Positions 1-5,540 of a stretch of 5,608 nucleotides of DNA are shown here, one piece after another. The notes under the pieces are model-generated. The model saw nothing but the letters and a program-made list of their open reading frames with translations, had not been told where the DNA came from and made no database searches. The translations under genes and the position numbers were made by a program. Source of the stretch: Polaromonas sp. (GTDB taxonomy: Bacteria > Pseudomonadota > Gammaproteobacteria > Burkholderiales > Burkholderiaceae_C); NCBI GenBank assembly GCA_013205645.1, contig JABMMH010000171.1, positions 1-5,608 on the forward strand, written 5' to 3'. The stretch's first letter is position 1, and each line of letters starts with the position of its first letter.

Positions 1-412
1 CCCAAGGATTGAGCAAAACTATGCCGGACGATTGAAAATCAGCGACGTTTCTTGTCACCAAAGTCATCCCATGAACCAGCGCGGTGGCGGCAATCAGGCT
101 GTCCATGGCCGGGCGCGGGTCGGGCACATGCAGCGCGGCACAACGCTGCGCGACGGCGGTATCAACCGGCAAAATGCGGCCTGCGAAAGCCGGCAAAACA
201 TGGCTTTCAAACCAAGCCCGAAAGATAGCGCCCTGTGGTGGGTCGCGGCGCTCGGCCAACAACACCCCTACCTCCAACTCCTGCACGGTAATGGCAGACA
301 CATAAAGGTCTACAGCATCAACGCTGTCGGCCCACTTTGCGACGTTTTTATCAGCTCGGCCAAGGCGAATTTTTCGCAGCTCAGACACCACGTTTGTATC
401 CAGCAAGAACAT
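1..412 (-). CDS. vapC: PIN-domain toxin, VapC/FitB-like, 3' end cut by the window edge
   Basis: The likely role is a Mg-dependent ribonuclease toxin of a type II toxin-antitoxin pair, acting in the cytoplasm and silenced by the antitoxin encoded just upstream. Translating the minus strand from the ATG at 412-410 gives 137 residues open to base 1. The protein starts MFLLDTNVVSELRK, the usual PIN opening. The expected acidic residues are present: D5 (LLDTN), E45 (ITVQELEVG), D104 (MDSLIAATAL) and D125 in TRNVADF. The last visible residues, VLLNPW, resemble the normal C-terminus of FitB-like VapC proteins of about 140 residues, so only a few residues should be missing. The start codon overlaps the antitoxin stop by one base (TGATG), which implies translational coupling. 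The opening is closest in style to FitB/VapC proteins. The natural RNA target cannot be read from the sequence. Confidence 0.92.
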   Translation of the reverse strand, partial: MFLLDTNVVSELRKIRLGRADKNVAKWADSVDAVDLYVSAITVQELEVGVLLAERRDPPQGAIFRAWFESHVLPAFAGRILPVDTAVAQRCAALHVPDPRPAMDSLIAATALVHGMTLVTRNVADFQSSGIVLLNPW

Positions 413-666
413 CAAGAAAAATCCACAGGTCGCGCAAGCTCACGTGAGCGCGGAATGTTGAAATCAACTTCAGCGATACCCGGCATCGCCAGCAAATCGG
501 CAATCTTCTGGTGGCTTCCGGTCATGCGCCGGTAGAACTCAATGCTCATCAAAACATGGGCCGGACGGCCCCGGTCTGTGATGAACACCGGGCCATTGTT
601 GGCAGCCCGTTTTGCCTCGCTCGCAGCCTGATTGAACTCTCGGCTTGATAAGGTCGTGATGGTCAC
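412..666 (-). CDS. Phd/YefM-family antitoxin
   Basis: This 84-residue protein is the antitoxin partner of the PIN toxin downstream. The N-terminal part (about residues 1-50: TLSSREFNQ, AKRAANNGPVFITDRGRPAHVLMS) is the Phd/YefM DNA-binding and dimerisation fold. The tail (residues 51-84, ending SRELARPVDFS) should be the flexible toxin-binding segment. In this family the antitoxin normally represses its own operon, with the toxin as co-repressor. The start is GTG at 666-664. No in-frame ATG lies just before it, and a GAGG Shine-Dalgarno sits at 677-674, seven bases upstream. The stop TGA shares its last base with the toxin ATG. Pairing a Phd-type antitoxin with a PIN toxin is a known mixed arrangement. 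Family assignment is firm; the operator is inferred. Confidence 0.92.
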   Translation of the reverse strand: MTITTLSSREFNQAASEAKRAANNGPVFITDRGRPAHVLMSIEFYRRMTGSHQKIADLLAMPGIAEVDFNIPRSRELARPVDFS

Positions 667-702
667 GATGGCACCTCGCTACAAATAAACACAGTAGGCA
701 TG

Positions 703-731
703 TTACTACATCGAGCAGTGCAGCGCATCAA
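703..731 (-). promoter_or_regulatory. Candidate promoter/operator of the toxin-antitoxin operon
   Basis: On the minus strand, TTGATG (731-726) and TAGTAA (708-703) are separated by exactly 17 bp, making a weak sigma70-like promoter (four of six and three of six consensus bases). Transcription would begin near 696, about 30 bases before the GTG start. The -10 overlaps a partial dyad, GTAG...CTAC (694-709), and a further TGTAG lies at 683-679. Such short repeats could be the antitoxin's operator. The matches are weak, so this is a proposal. Confidence 0.35.
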
Positions 732-737
732 TGGCAT

Positions 738-759
738 AAATGGGGTCAGACCCCAATTT
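738..759 (-). terminator. GGGGTC palindrome, possible dedA terminator and dispersed repeat
   Basis: TGGGGTCAGACCCCA (741-755) is a perfect 7-bp inverted repeat around one central base. A/T flanks lengthen it on both sides with one bulge. On the minus strand it lies 19 bp after the dedA stop and forms a GGGGT-CTG-ACCCC hairpin followed by ATTTAT, which could terminate dedA before the toxin-antitoxin promoter. The T-run is short. From memory, very similar GGGGTCTGACCCC palindromes occur as dispersed intergenic repeats in many proteobacteria, so it may be a repeat rather than a dedicated terminator. Confidence 0.45.
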
Positions 760-777
760 GTCCAATTAATCTCGACT

Positions 778-1416
778 TCACGCTGCGCGCCGCGCCCTGA
801 CAGCGCCCACCAGCACCAACAAACCCGGCACCAAAATCATCGCCCAGATGATAGAGCTCAGGTTTTCTTTAACCCACGTGAAGTTGCCGAACAGGTAACC
901 CGCACCGCACAGGCCGACCACCCAGATGAAAGCACCGATGACGTTGTAGGCGGTGAACTTGCGGCGATCCATCTCGGCGACGCCGGCGACAAAAGGCGCA
1001 AAGGTGCGAACGAAAGGCATGAAGCGCGCCAAGATGATGGTGACGCCGCCGTAGCGTTCGTAAAAGTTATGCGCTTGGTCAAAAGCGCGTTTGTTGAAGA
1101 ACCGGGAGTCTTCCCACTGAAACACCTTGGGCCCGAAGTAACGGCCGATGGTGTAGTTGCACTGGTCGCCCAAAATGGCCGCTACCAGCAACACAGTGAT
1201 AGACACTGGCAGGCTGATCAAACCGACACCGCACAACGCCCCGACGATGAAGAGCAGCGAGTCGCCCGGCAAAAAAGGCATCACCACCACACCGGTCTCG
1301 ACAAAGATGATGGCGAACAGCAGCGCATAGACCCACATGCCGTAGTGTTGGGTGAAGGTCTCCAAGTGACGGTCAATGTGAAGAATGAAGTCTATGAAGA
1401 AGCTGATAATTTCCAT
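778..1416 (-). CDS. dedA: DedA-family inner-membrane protein
   Basis: DedA proteins (VTT/SNARE-associated domain) are multi-pass inner-membrane proteins linked to membrane homeostasis, proton-motive force, and recycling of lipid carriers or phospholipids. This 212-residue protein follows E. coli DedA closely from its first residues (MEIISFFIDFILHIDRHLE) through ETGVVVMPFLPGDSLLF, GDQCNYTIGRYFG, TIILARFMPFVRTFAPFVAG and AYNVIGAFIWV. E40, D52, R131 and R137 match the four charged residues shown to be essential in the E. coli homologue YqjA (E39, D51, R130, R136). Re-entrant hydrophobic segments and C-terminal helices are evident, with a basic tail (RARRAA). The start is ATG at 1416, because this matches the family N-terminus. 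A TTG ten codons further upstream would add residues with no family support. No Shine-Dalgarno is visible. The gene diverges from mutL with 33 bp between starts. The transported substrate is not readable from sequence. Confidence 0.94.
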   Translation of the reverse strand: MEIISFFIDFILHIDRHLETFTQHYGMWVYALLFAIIFVETGVVVMPFLPGDSLLFIVGALCGVGLISLPVSITVLLVAAILGDQCNYTIGRYFGPKVFQWEDSRFFNKRAFDQAHNFYERYGGVTIILARFMPFVRTFAPFVAGVAEMDRRKFTAYNVIGAFIWVVGLCGAGYLFGNFTWVKENLSSIIWAMILVPGLLVLVGAVRARRAA

Positions 1417-1430
1417 GGGGCAGATTTTGA

Positions 1431-1452
1431 CACGGCCTAAAATCAAGCCGTG
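1431..1452. promoter_or_regulatory. Inverted repeat spanning the dedA-mutL gap and the mutL start codon
   Basis: CACGGC (1431-1436) and GCCGTG (1447-1452) are perfect 6-bp inverted arms around a 10-base A/T-rich loop. The right arm contains the mutL GTG start codon (1450-1452). The loop holds TAAAAT (1438-1443), five of six bases of a sigma70 -10 box, placed so that transcription would start at or next to the GTG. The element could be an operator shared by the two divergent genes, or an RNA hairpin hiding the start codon on any longer transcript. Function is inferred only. Confidence 0.4.
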
Positions 1453-3471
1453 AACTCTGCCAACACCGCCCCACCCCGCCGCCCCATCCGAGACCTGCCC
1501 GATGAGCTGATCAGCCAGATTGCCGCTGGCGAAGTGGTCGAACGGCCGGCGTCAGTGGTGCGTGAGTTGGTCGATAACGCCTTGGACGCCGGCGCCCGCC
1601 AAGTCACGGTGCGGTTGCTGGCTGGCGGCGTGCGGCTGATTTTGGTGGAAGACGACGGCGCCGGCATTCCGGCCAACGAGTTGGCGATTGCCTTGCGCCG
1701 CCACGCCACCAGCAAGATCGCCTCTTTGCAAGACTTGGAAGCCGTCGGCACGATGGGCTTTCGGGGCGAGGCGCTGGCCGCCATAAATTCGATTGCCGAC
1801 ATGAGCCTGATCTCGCGCTCGGGCGACGCCGAAGCTGACGCCAGCGCGGGCGGTCACGCCTGGCAGCTGGACGGCCGCACCGGCGAGATCCAACCGGCGG
1901 CCCGCAGCCGCGGCACCAGCGTTGAAGTGCGCGAGCTGTTTTACGCCACGCCCGCCCGGCGCAAATTTTTGAAAACCGACGCCACCGAACTGTCGCACTG
2001 CATTGAAGCTGTCAGGCGCCACGCGCTGGTGCGCCCCGACGTCGGCTTTGCCATCTGGCACGAGGGCAAGCTGGTCGAACAATGGCGCGCCTGCACCGAA
2101 GCGCTGCAAACCGACGACCGCGTGGCCGCACTGGACCAGCGCTTGGCCGATGTGTTGGGGGCCGAGTTTGTGGCGCAATCCATCGCCGTGAATTACGAAA
2201 GCAGCGCGCGCCGTATGGACGGGGGGCCGGCCGTGCGGGTCTGGGGTCGGGCCGGTATACCGGACGCCGCCCGCTCGCGCGCCGACCAGCAGTTTGCGTA
2301 TGTGAACGGTCGCTACGTGCGCGACAAGGTGCTGACCCACGCCGCCCGCAGCGCCTATGAAGACGTGCTACACGGACACCGGCAGCCGGTCTACGCGCTG
2401 TATGTCGAGATGGACCCGGCCCGCGTCGATGTGAACGTGCACCCGACCAAGATTGAAGTGCGCTTTCGGGACAGCCGCGAAGTGCACCAAGCTGTGCGCC
2501 ATGCCGCTGAAAATGCGTTGGCGGTACCGCGTTCGCAGATTGGTGGCGCCGTCTTCGGTAGCGTCATCGGTGCAGTCGGCGCGGTGGATGCTGCGGATGC
2601 GAACGCGCCTCCGCAAGCCGCTGGCCTGCAAGGCTTTGTCTCAGATGCCCAGCGCGCCGCGCGCGGCTTGGGCTGGGCACAACCCGGCATGGATTTTTCG
2701 GCGCGCACGGATCAGCGCACTGATCACCGGACTGATCACCGAGTCAGCGACTTCGAAGCCATGTGGCCGGTTGCTGCGGGTCTGTCGGGTCTCTCTGTAG
2801 GGTCGACTGCTGATGCGCTGCGCCAGCAGCCGGCGGGGACAGCCGTCAACGCCGAAGCCCCCAGCTTGCCACCCGGCGACTGGCCGCTGGGCCGGGCACT
2901 GGCGCAGCTGCAAGGCATTTATATCCTCGCTGAAAACACCAGCGGCCTGATCATCGTGGACATGCACGCAGCCCATGAACGCATTGTTTATGAGCGCTTA
3001 AAAAACCAATTGGGCAGCTCGGCCAGTGCCGCCATCGCCAGTCAACCGCTGCTGATTCCGGCCACCTTCGCTGCCACCGCGCAAGAAATAGACACCGCCC
3101 AAAGCGCCGCAGACACCTTGCAAACGCTGGGTCTGGAGATCACGCCTTTCTCACCCAAGACACTGGCGGTGCGGGCGGTGCCAACGTCGTTGGCGCAGTC
3201 AGACGCGGCCGAGTTGGCGCGCAGTGTGCTGGCCGAATTGGCTCAGCACGACGCCAGCACCGTGATTCAACGCGCCCAAAACGAGCTGCTGTCGACCATG
3301 GCCTGCCACGGTGCGGTGCGCGCCAACCGCAAACTCACGCTGGATGAAATGAACGCGCTGCTGCGTCAAATGGAAGCCACCGACCGCTCAGACCAATGCA
3401 ACCACGGCCGACCGACGTGGCGGCAAATGAGCATCCGCGACCTCGACAGTCTGTTTATGCGCGGCCGCTGA
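1450..3471 (+). CDS. mutL: DNA mismatch repair protein MutL
   Basis: MutL couples mismatch recognition by MutS to strand incision and excision. This 673-residue protein has an N-terminal GHKL ATPase (about 1-340) with E39 and N43 in RELVDNALDAGA, the nucleotide-binding DDGAGI (68-73), RHATSKI (84-90) and GFRGEAL (103-109), then VNGRYVRD and VDVNVHPTKIEVRF. A low-complexity linker (about 355-475) follows, containing a TDQR/TDHR/TDHR repeat at 420-431. The C-terminal dimerisation domain carries DMHAAHERIVYE (504-515), ACHGAVR (618-624) and CNHGRPT (650-656). These are the metal-site motifs of MutL endonucleases, which E. coli lacks, so this protein probably nicks DNA itself in a system without MutH. 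The start is GTG at 1450: an in-frame TAA lies at 1438-1440 and no other start precedes the conserved N-terminus. There is no clear Shine-Dalgarno. The gene is intact. Confidence 0.98.
   Translation: MNSANTAPPRRPIRDLPDELISQIAAGEVVERPASVVRELVDNALDAGARQVTVRLLAGGVRLILVEDDGAGIPANELAIALRRHATSKIASLQDLEAVGTMGFRGEALAAINSIADMSLISRSGDAEADASAGGHAWQLDGRTGEIQPAARSRGTSVEVRELFYATPARRKFLKTDATELSHCIEAVRRHALVRPDVGFAIWHEGKLVEQWRACTEALQTDDRVAALDQRLADVLGAEFVAQSIAVNYESSARRMDGGPAVRVWGRAGIPDAARSRADQQFAYVNGRYVRDKVLTHAARSAYEDVLHGHRQPVYALYVEMDPARVDVNVHPTKIEVRFRDSREVHQAVRHAAENALAVPRSQIGGAVFGSVIGAVGAVDAADANAPPQAAGLQGFVSDAQRAARGLGWAQPGMDFSARTDQRTDHRTDHRVSDFEAMWPVAAGLSGLSVGSTADALRQQPAGTAVNAEAPSLPPGDWPLGRALAQLQGIYILAENTSGLIIVDMHAAHERIVYERLKNQLGSSASAAIASQPLLIPATFAATAQEIDTAQSAADTLQTLGLEITPFSPKTLAVRAVPTSLAQSDAAELARSVLAELAQHDASTVIQRAQNELLSTMACHGAVRANRKLTLDEMNALLRQMEATDRSDQCNHGRPTWRQMSIRDLDSLFMRGR
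2707..2742 (+). repeat. 12-bp tandem repeat inside mutL (three units)
   Basis: Three adjacent in-frame 12-bp units, ACGGATCAGCGC, ACTGATCACCGG and ACTGATCACCGA, encode TDQR-TDHR-TDHR in the MutL linker. Units two and three differ at one base; unit one is more diverged. Being a multiple of three in an unstructured linker, copy-number change should keep the reading frame. Confidence 0.8.
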
Positions 3472-3477
3472 ACGGCC
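3463..3477. terminator. Weak hairpin at the mutL/DUF3429 convergent junction
   Basis: GGCCG (3463-3467) and CGGCC (3473-3477) pair around the loop CTGAA, which contains the mutL stop. The two genes converge with only 6 bp between stop codons (3472-3477). Neither strand has a T-run after the stem, so it does not fit a classical intrinsic terminator. Termination may depend on Rho or on the convergence itself. Confidence 0.25.
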
Positions 3478-3957
3478 TCAGCCCTGCGCTAAAAAGGCGG
3501 CGGCACCCGCCAAGCAAGACAGCACAGCGACGAAGGTCAGCAAGGCCCGCAGACTCAACCAGCGGTCCAGCCGCAGCGAACGATAAACCTTGCAATCGAC
3601 GATGTAGCACAGCAGCAAGCTGGCCGCCATCAGCAGCAAGCCCCAAGCGCTGTTGAGCAACAAACCAGCCCAAGCCAGCAAGCTCGGCAAGACACCCCAG
3701 ATCAGCAGCCCGCGGCGCGTCTGGGTCAGCGGCATCGCCAGCCCCCAATGAATGCCGCCCAGAAAACTGACGATCACAGCGGCGTAAGTGAGCAGCGCCA
3801 AAGCAGCCAAACCTACCCACTCTGGCGGCAACGCCCAAAGCCCCACAGCACCCGCCACAAAGGGCAACAGGCCAGCGATGCCCAGCGCCCAAGCTTCGGC
3901 GGCGGGTTTCAATGGCGGAACGGCAGTGGCTGATTCTGATGTGTCGGGTGTGCTCAT
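3478..3957 (-). CDS. DUF3429-family integral membrane protein
   Basis: This 159-residue protein has about five hydrophobic segments (near 23-43, 49-67, 83-102, 105-122 and 134-156). The stretch SFLGGIHWGLAM (64-75) is the hallmark of the DUF3429 family, small inner-membrane proteins common in proteobacteria and without an established function. A polar Ser/Thr/Pro-rich N-terminus (1-20) precedes the first helix, and a basic loop (KVYRSLRLDRW) precedes the last. The start is ATG at 3957. No Shine-Dalgarno is seen; upstream on the minus strand is TTTTAAACTCTCGCC. The gene faces mutL tail to tail and diverges from the lipoprotein hydrolase gene. Neither neighbour gives a clear functional hint. 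Confidence 0.88.
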   Translation of the reverse strand: MSTPDTSESATAVPPLKPAAEAWALGIAGLLPFVAGAVGLWALPPEWVGLAALALLTYAAVIVSFLGGIHWGLAMPLTQTRRGLLIWGVLPSLLAWAGLLLNSAWGLLLMAASLLLCYIVDCKVYRSLRLDRWLSLRALLTFVAVLSCLAGAAAFLAQG

Positions 3958-3964
3958 GGCGAGA

Positions 3965-4002
3965 GTTTAAAAGACCCCATGGCCACTGGCCGAACTTTAA
4001 AC
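3965..4002. promoter_or_regulatory. GTTTAAA/TTTAAAC inverted repeat in a divergent intergenic region
   Basis: GTTTAAA (3965-3971) and TTTAAAC (3996-4002) are perfect inverted copies, with centres 31 bp apart (about three helical turns). They lie in the 69-bp gap between the divergent DUF3429 and hydrolase genes. Each TTTAAA also matches four of six -10 bases, one facing each gene. They could be the two divergent -10 elements, or a dimeric regulator's half-sites. Good -35 boxes are not evident. Confidence 0.35.
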
Positions 4003-4026
4003 AACGAAGATGATCTTACAGAGCTT

Positions 4027-4971
4027 ATGAAATTCTGGCGTCCTTTCCACTCTGTCCTGACTGTTGTCTCACTGTTGCTCACAGCGGCACTGGTCGCCGG
4101 TTGCAGCACGCTTGATGAACGCCAACGCGCTTGGATTTTTCAACCCAGCGACCGCACTTGGGGCGGCAGTGCCCAAGCAGCTCGCGACATGGACGACGTG
4201 TGGATTCCATTCGAGTCGCGTATCACCGGCCAACCCAGCAAACTCCACGGCCTGTGGCTGGAGGCTGACAAGCCGTTGGCCGCTCTTGCACCAGTCAAGC
4301 TGCTCAAAGTCAGCCTGCCGCCGCAAGGCCTTGCGAGCGTAGCCAACCTCAACAATGCAGAAAGACCTGTCTTGCTCTATCTGCATGGCGCCCGCTGGAA
4401 CGTCACCGGCTCGGCTTTTCGCATGCGCCGCATGCAAGAGTTAGGCTTCTCGGTGCTGGGAGTGGATTACCGTGGTTTCGGCAAAAGCAGCGCTGAGTTG
4501 CCGTCTGAAGACATGGCCTACGAAGACGCCCGCGCGGCATGGGACTGGCTGGCGGCCAACTACCCGGACCGGCCGCGCTACATTTTTGGCCATTCGCTGG
4601 GCGGGCCTATCGCCATCAATTTAGCAGCGCAAGTCTCTGACGAAAGCGGCACCATCGTCGAAGGCACTTTCACCTCGATCGCCGACGTGGTGAGCACCTT
4701 CAAATGGGGTTGGATGCCGGTTTCCGCCTTGATCACCCAGCGCTTTGAAGCTGTCCGTAAGGTCGACCAAATTGGCTCCCCGCTGCTGGTGGTCCACGGC
4801 GGGCGCGACCAACTCATCGACCCGGCCTTGGGCCGCAAACTCTACGACGCCGCCACCGAGCCCAAGCTGTTCGTGCTGGTGGAAGACGGCTCGCACCACA
4901 ACACCAATTCTGTCGGCCAGCCGCAGTACAAAGCGGCACTGGCGCAGCTTTTCAAGCTTGACGCGCGTTAA
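4027..4971 (+). CDS. Alpha/beta-hydrolase lipoprotein
   Basis: A 314-residue exported serine hydrolase, probably membrane-anchored by lipid. The N-terminus MKFWRPFHSV plus a hydrophobic run ends in the lipobox LVAGC, so C26 should be lipidated after cleavage by signal peptidase II. The hydrolase domain (about 114-312) shows an oxyanion-region motif LYLHGARWN (117-125), GVDYRGFGKSS, the nucleophile elbow GHSLGG with S190, HGGRDQLID with the acid D261, and DGSHHNT with the catalytic His at 290 or 291. The layout resembles Bem46/ABHD13-type hydrolases; ester or peptide substrates are possible and cannot be chosen from sequence. An in-frame ATG 16 codons upstream (3979) would bury the signal peptide behind acidic residues, so ATG 4027 is preferred, although its ribosome site is weak (CAGAG close to the ATG). 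The gene appears to be a single transcription unit. Confidence 0.88.
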   Translation: MKFWRPFHSVLTVVSLLLTAALVAGCSTLDERQRAWIFQPSDRTWGGSAQAARDMDDVWIPFESRITGQPSKLHGLWLEADKPLAALAPVKLLKVSLPPQGLASVANLNNAERPVLLYLHGARWNVTGSAFRMRRMQELGFSVLGVDYRGFGKSSAELPSEDMAYEDARAAWDWLAANYPDRPRYIFGHSLGGPIAINLAAQVSDESGTIVEGTFTSIADVVSTFKWGWMPVSALITQRFEAVRKVDQIGSPLLVVHGGRDQLIDPALGRKLYDAATEPKLFVLVEDGSHHNTNSVGQPQYKAALAQLFKLDAR

Positions 4972-5007
4972 CGTGAAAGAACCCCCAACCTCCGGGCGAG
5001 AGTGACC

Positions 5008-5041
5008 AGCGAGCGCTTCAAGACGCTCTTGCTGCTTTTAG
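5008..5041 (+). terminator. Possible terminator after the hydrolase gene
   Basis: GAGCG (5011-5015) pairs with CGCTC (5024-5028) around an 8-base loop. AGC/GCT can add pairs outside a TT bulge, and GCTTTTAG follows. This sits 37 bp after the hydrolase stop. An alternative stem, CAAGA-CGC-TCTTG (5019-5031), overlaps it. The T-run is short, so the call is weak. Confidence 0.3.
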
Positions 5042-5112
5042 ATAGGTCTGCGAACGAATTCCAACGCGGTATTCAGCTTGACCTGCACACGCTCGGGGTT
5101 TTCTGCGACCCG
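5038..5112 (-). pseudogene. Short protein-like C-terminal remnant, unidentified
   Basis: Read on the minus strand between a TGA (5115-5113) and a TAA (5040-5038), this frame encodes 24 residues including AENPERVQVKLNTALEFVRR. The composition (charged, amphipathic, helix-like) looks like the C-terminal end of a real protein, but there is no start codon or upstream coding sequence in the same frame. It could be the degraded tail of a lost gene or a chance reading. I do not recognise the family. The surrounding 4972-5210 stretch holds no other convincing gene; a GTG-started plus-strand frame at 5002-5271 looks non-coding. Confidence 0.2.
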
Positions 5113-5210
5113 TCATCCCGACCGACGTCGACGCAGCTGTGCCGTTCCCGCTATGCACCGAGGGGAGACGGCAGGCCTTCGATCTGCTTTTATCCCGTCA
5201 AGCAGGAAGA

Positions 5211-5453
5211 CTACGACAGATCCTGTTTCATTTTCTCGAAGGTTTCTCTGTCGATGTCGCCGTTGGCGTAACGTCTTTTCAATATTTCGGCGGGCGAGTC
5301 GTCCAGGGAAGTTTTAACCTGGCCAGGGCGCCTGGCCAGCCAACGCACGAGCAGTACCGCGCCGGCGATGATCAATAGCCAAAACAAACCGCACATCAGC
5401 CACATGCCGCTCATCATCCAGGCGACATTTCCGTTGTTCATCATGTCCATCAT
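5211..5453 (-). CDS. Small methionine-rich membrane protein with C-terminal SHOCT domain
   Basis: This 80-residue protein begins MMDMMNNGNVAWMMSGMWLM, with eight Met in the first 17 residues. One transmembrane helix follows (about 17-36), then a basic stop-transfer segment (RWLARRPGQ), then the SHOCT domain (53-80: SPAEILKRRYANGDIDRETFEKMK). SHOCT is a short C-terminal module thought to mediate oligomerisation. The start is ATG 5453, five bases after a strong AAAGGGG Shine-Dalgarno (5465-5459). The next codon but two, and also the adjacent codon, are ATG as well. A TTG 13 codons upstream would give a longer form but lacks such a site. Small Met-rich SHOCT proteins of this kind are often seen near copper or other heavy-metal resistance genes. 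Here no metal genes are visible, so a metal role is only a suggestion. Confidence 0.85.
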   Translation of the reverse strand: MMDMMNNGNVAWMMSGMWLMCGLFWLLIIAGAVLLVRWLARRPGQVKTSLDDSPAEILKRRYANGDIDRETFEKMKQDLS

Positions 5454-5513
5454 GTCTGCCCCTTTCGTTGAGCCATGGCTTGTTTTCTCCAAAATGGATG
5501 GTACGACGCCAGT

Positions 5514-5532
5514 GGGCGGAGCCTGTCGAAAC
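5514..5532. repeat. Copy of a GAGCCTGTCGAA-type intergenic repeat (tentative)
   Basis: GGGCGGAGCCTGTCGAAACC resembles the GGGCTGAGCCTGTCGAAG sequence that I recall as a frequent dispersed intergenic repeat in betaproteobacteria. It lies in the leader of the SHOCT gene. No partner inverted copy is visible within the window. Recognition is from memory, and only one copy is present here. Confidence 0.35.
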
Positions 5533-5540
5533 CATTCTTA

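Noticed and set aside
32..535. Plus-strand open frame of 167 codons
   Set aside because: It is antisense to the toxin and antitoxin genes, both of which are well supported.
700..1440. Long plus-strand open frame of 246 codons
   Set aside because: It is antisense to dedA, whose protein matches its family along its whole length. The predicted product is rich in His, Asp and Gln with no recognisable domain, typical of a shadow frame in GC-rich DNA.
1417..1446. Extended dedA start at TTG 1446
   Set aside because: The extra ten residues have no family counterpart, and the ATG at 1416 matches the E. coli DedA N-terminus.
1552..2340. Minus-strand open frame of 262 codons inside mutL
   Set aside because: It is a complement of the conserved MutL ATPase domain with no family features of its own.
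3979..4026. Upstream ATG for the hydrolase
   Set aside because: It would put 16 mostly polar and acidic residues before a clean lipoprotein signal peptide.
5002..5271. Plus-strand GTG-started frame of 89 codons
   Set aside because: There is no domain or good ribosome site, and its 3' part is antisense to the SHOCT domain.
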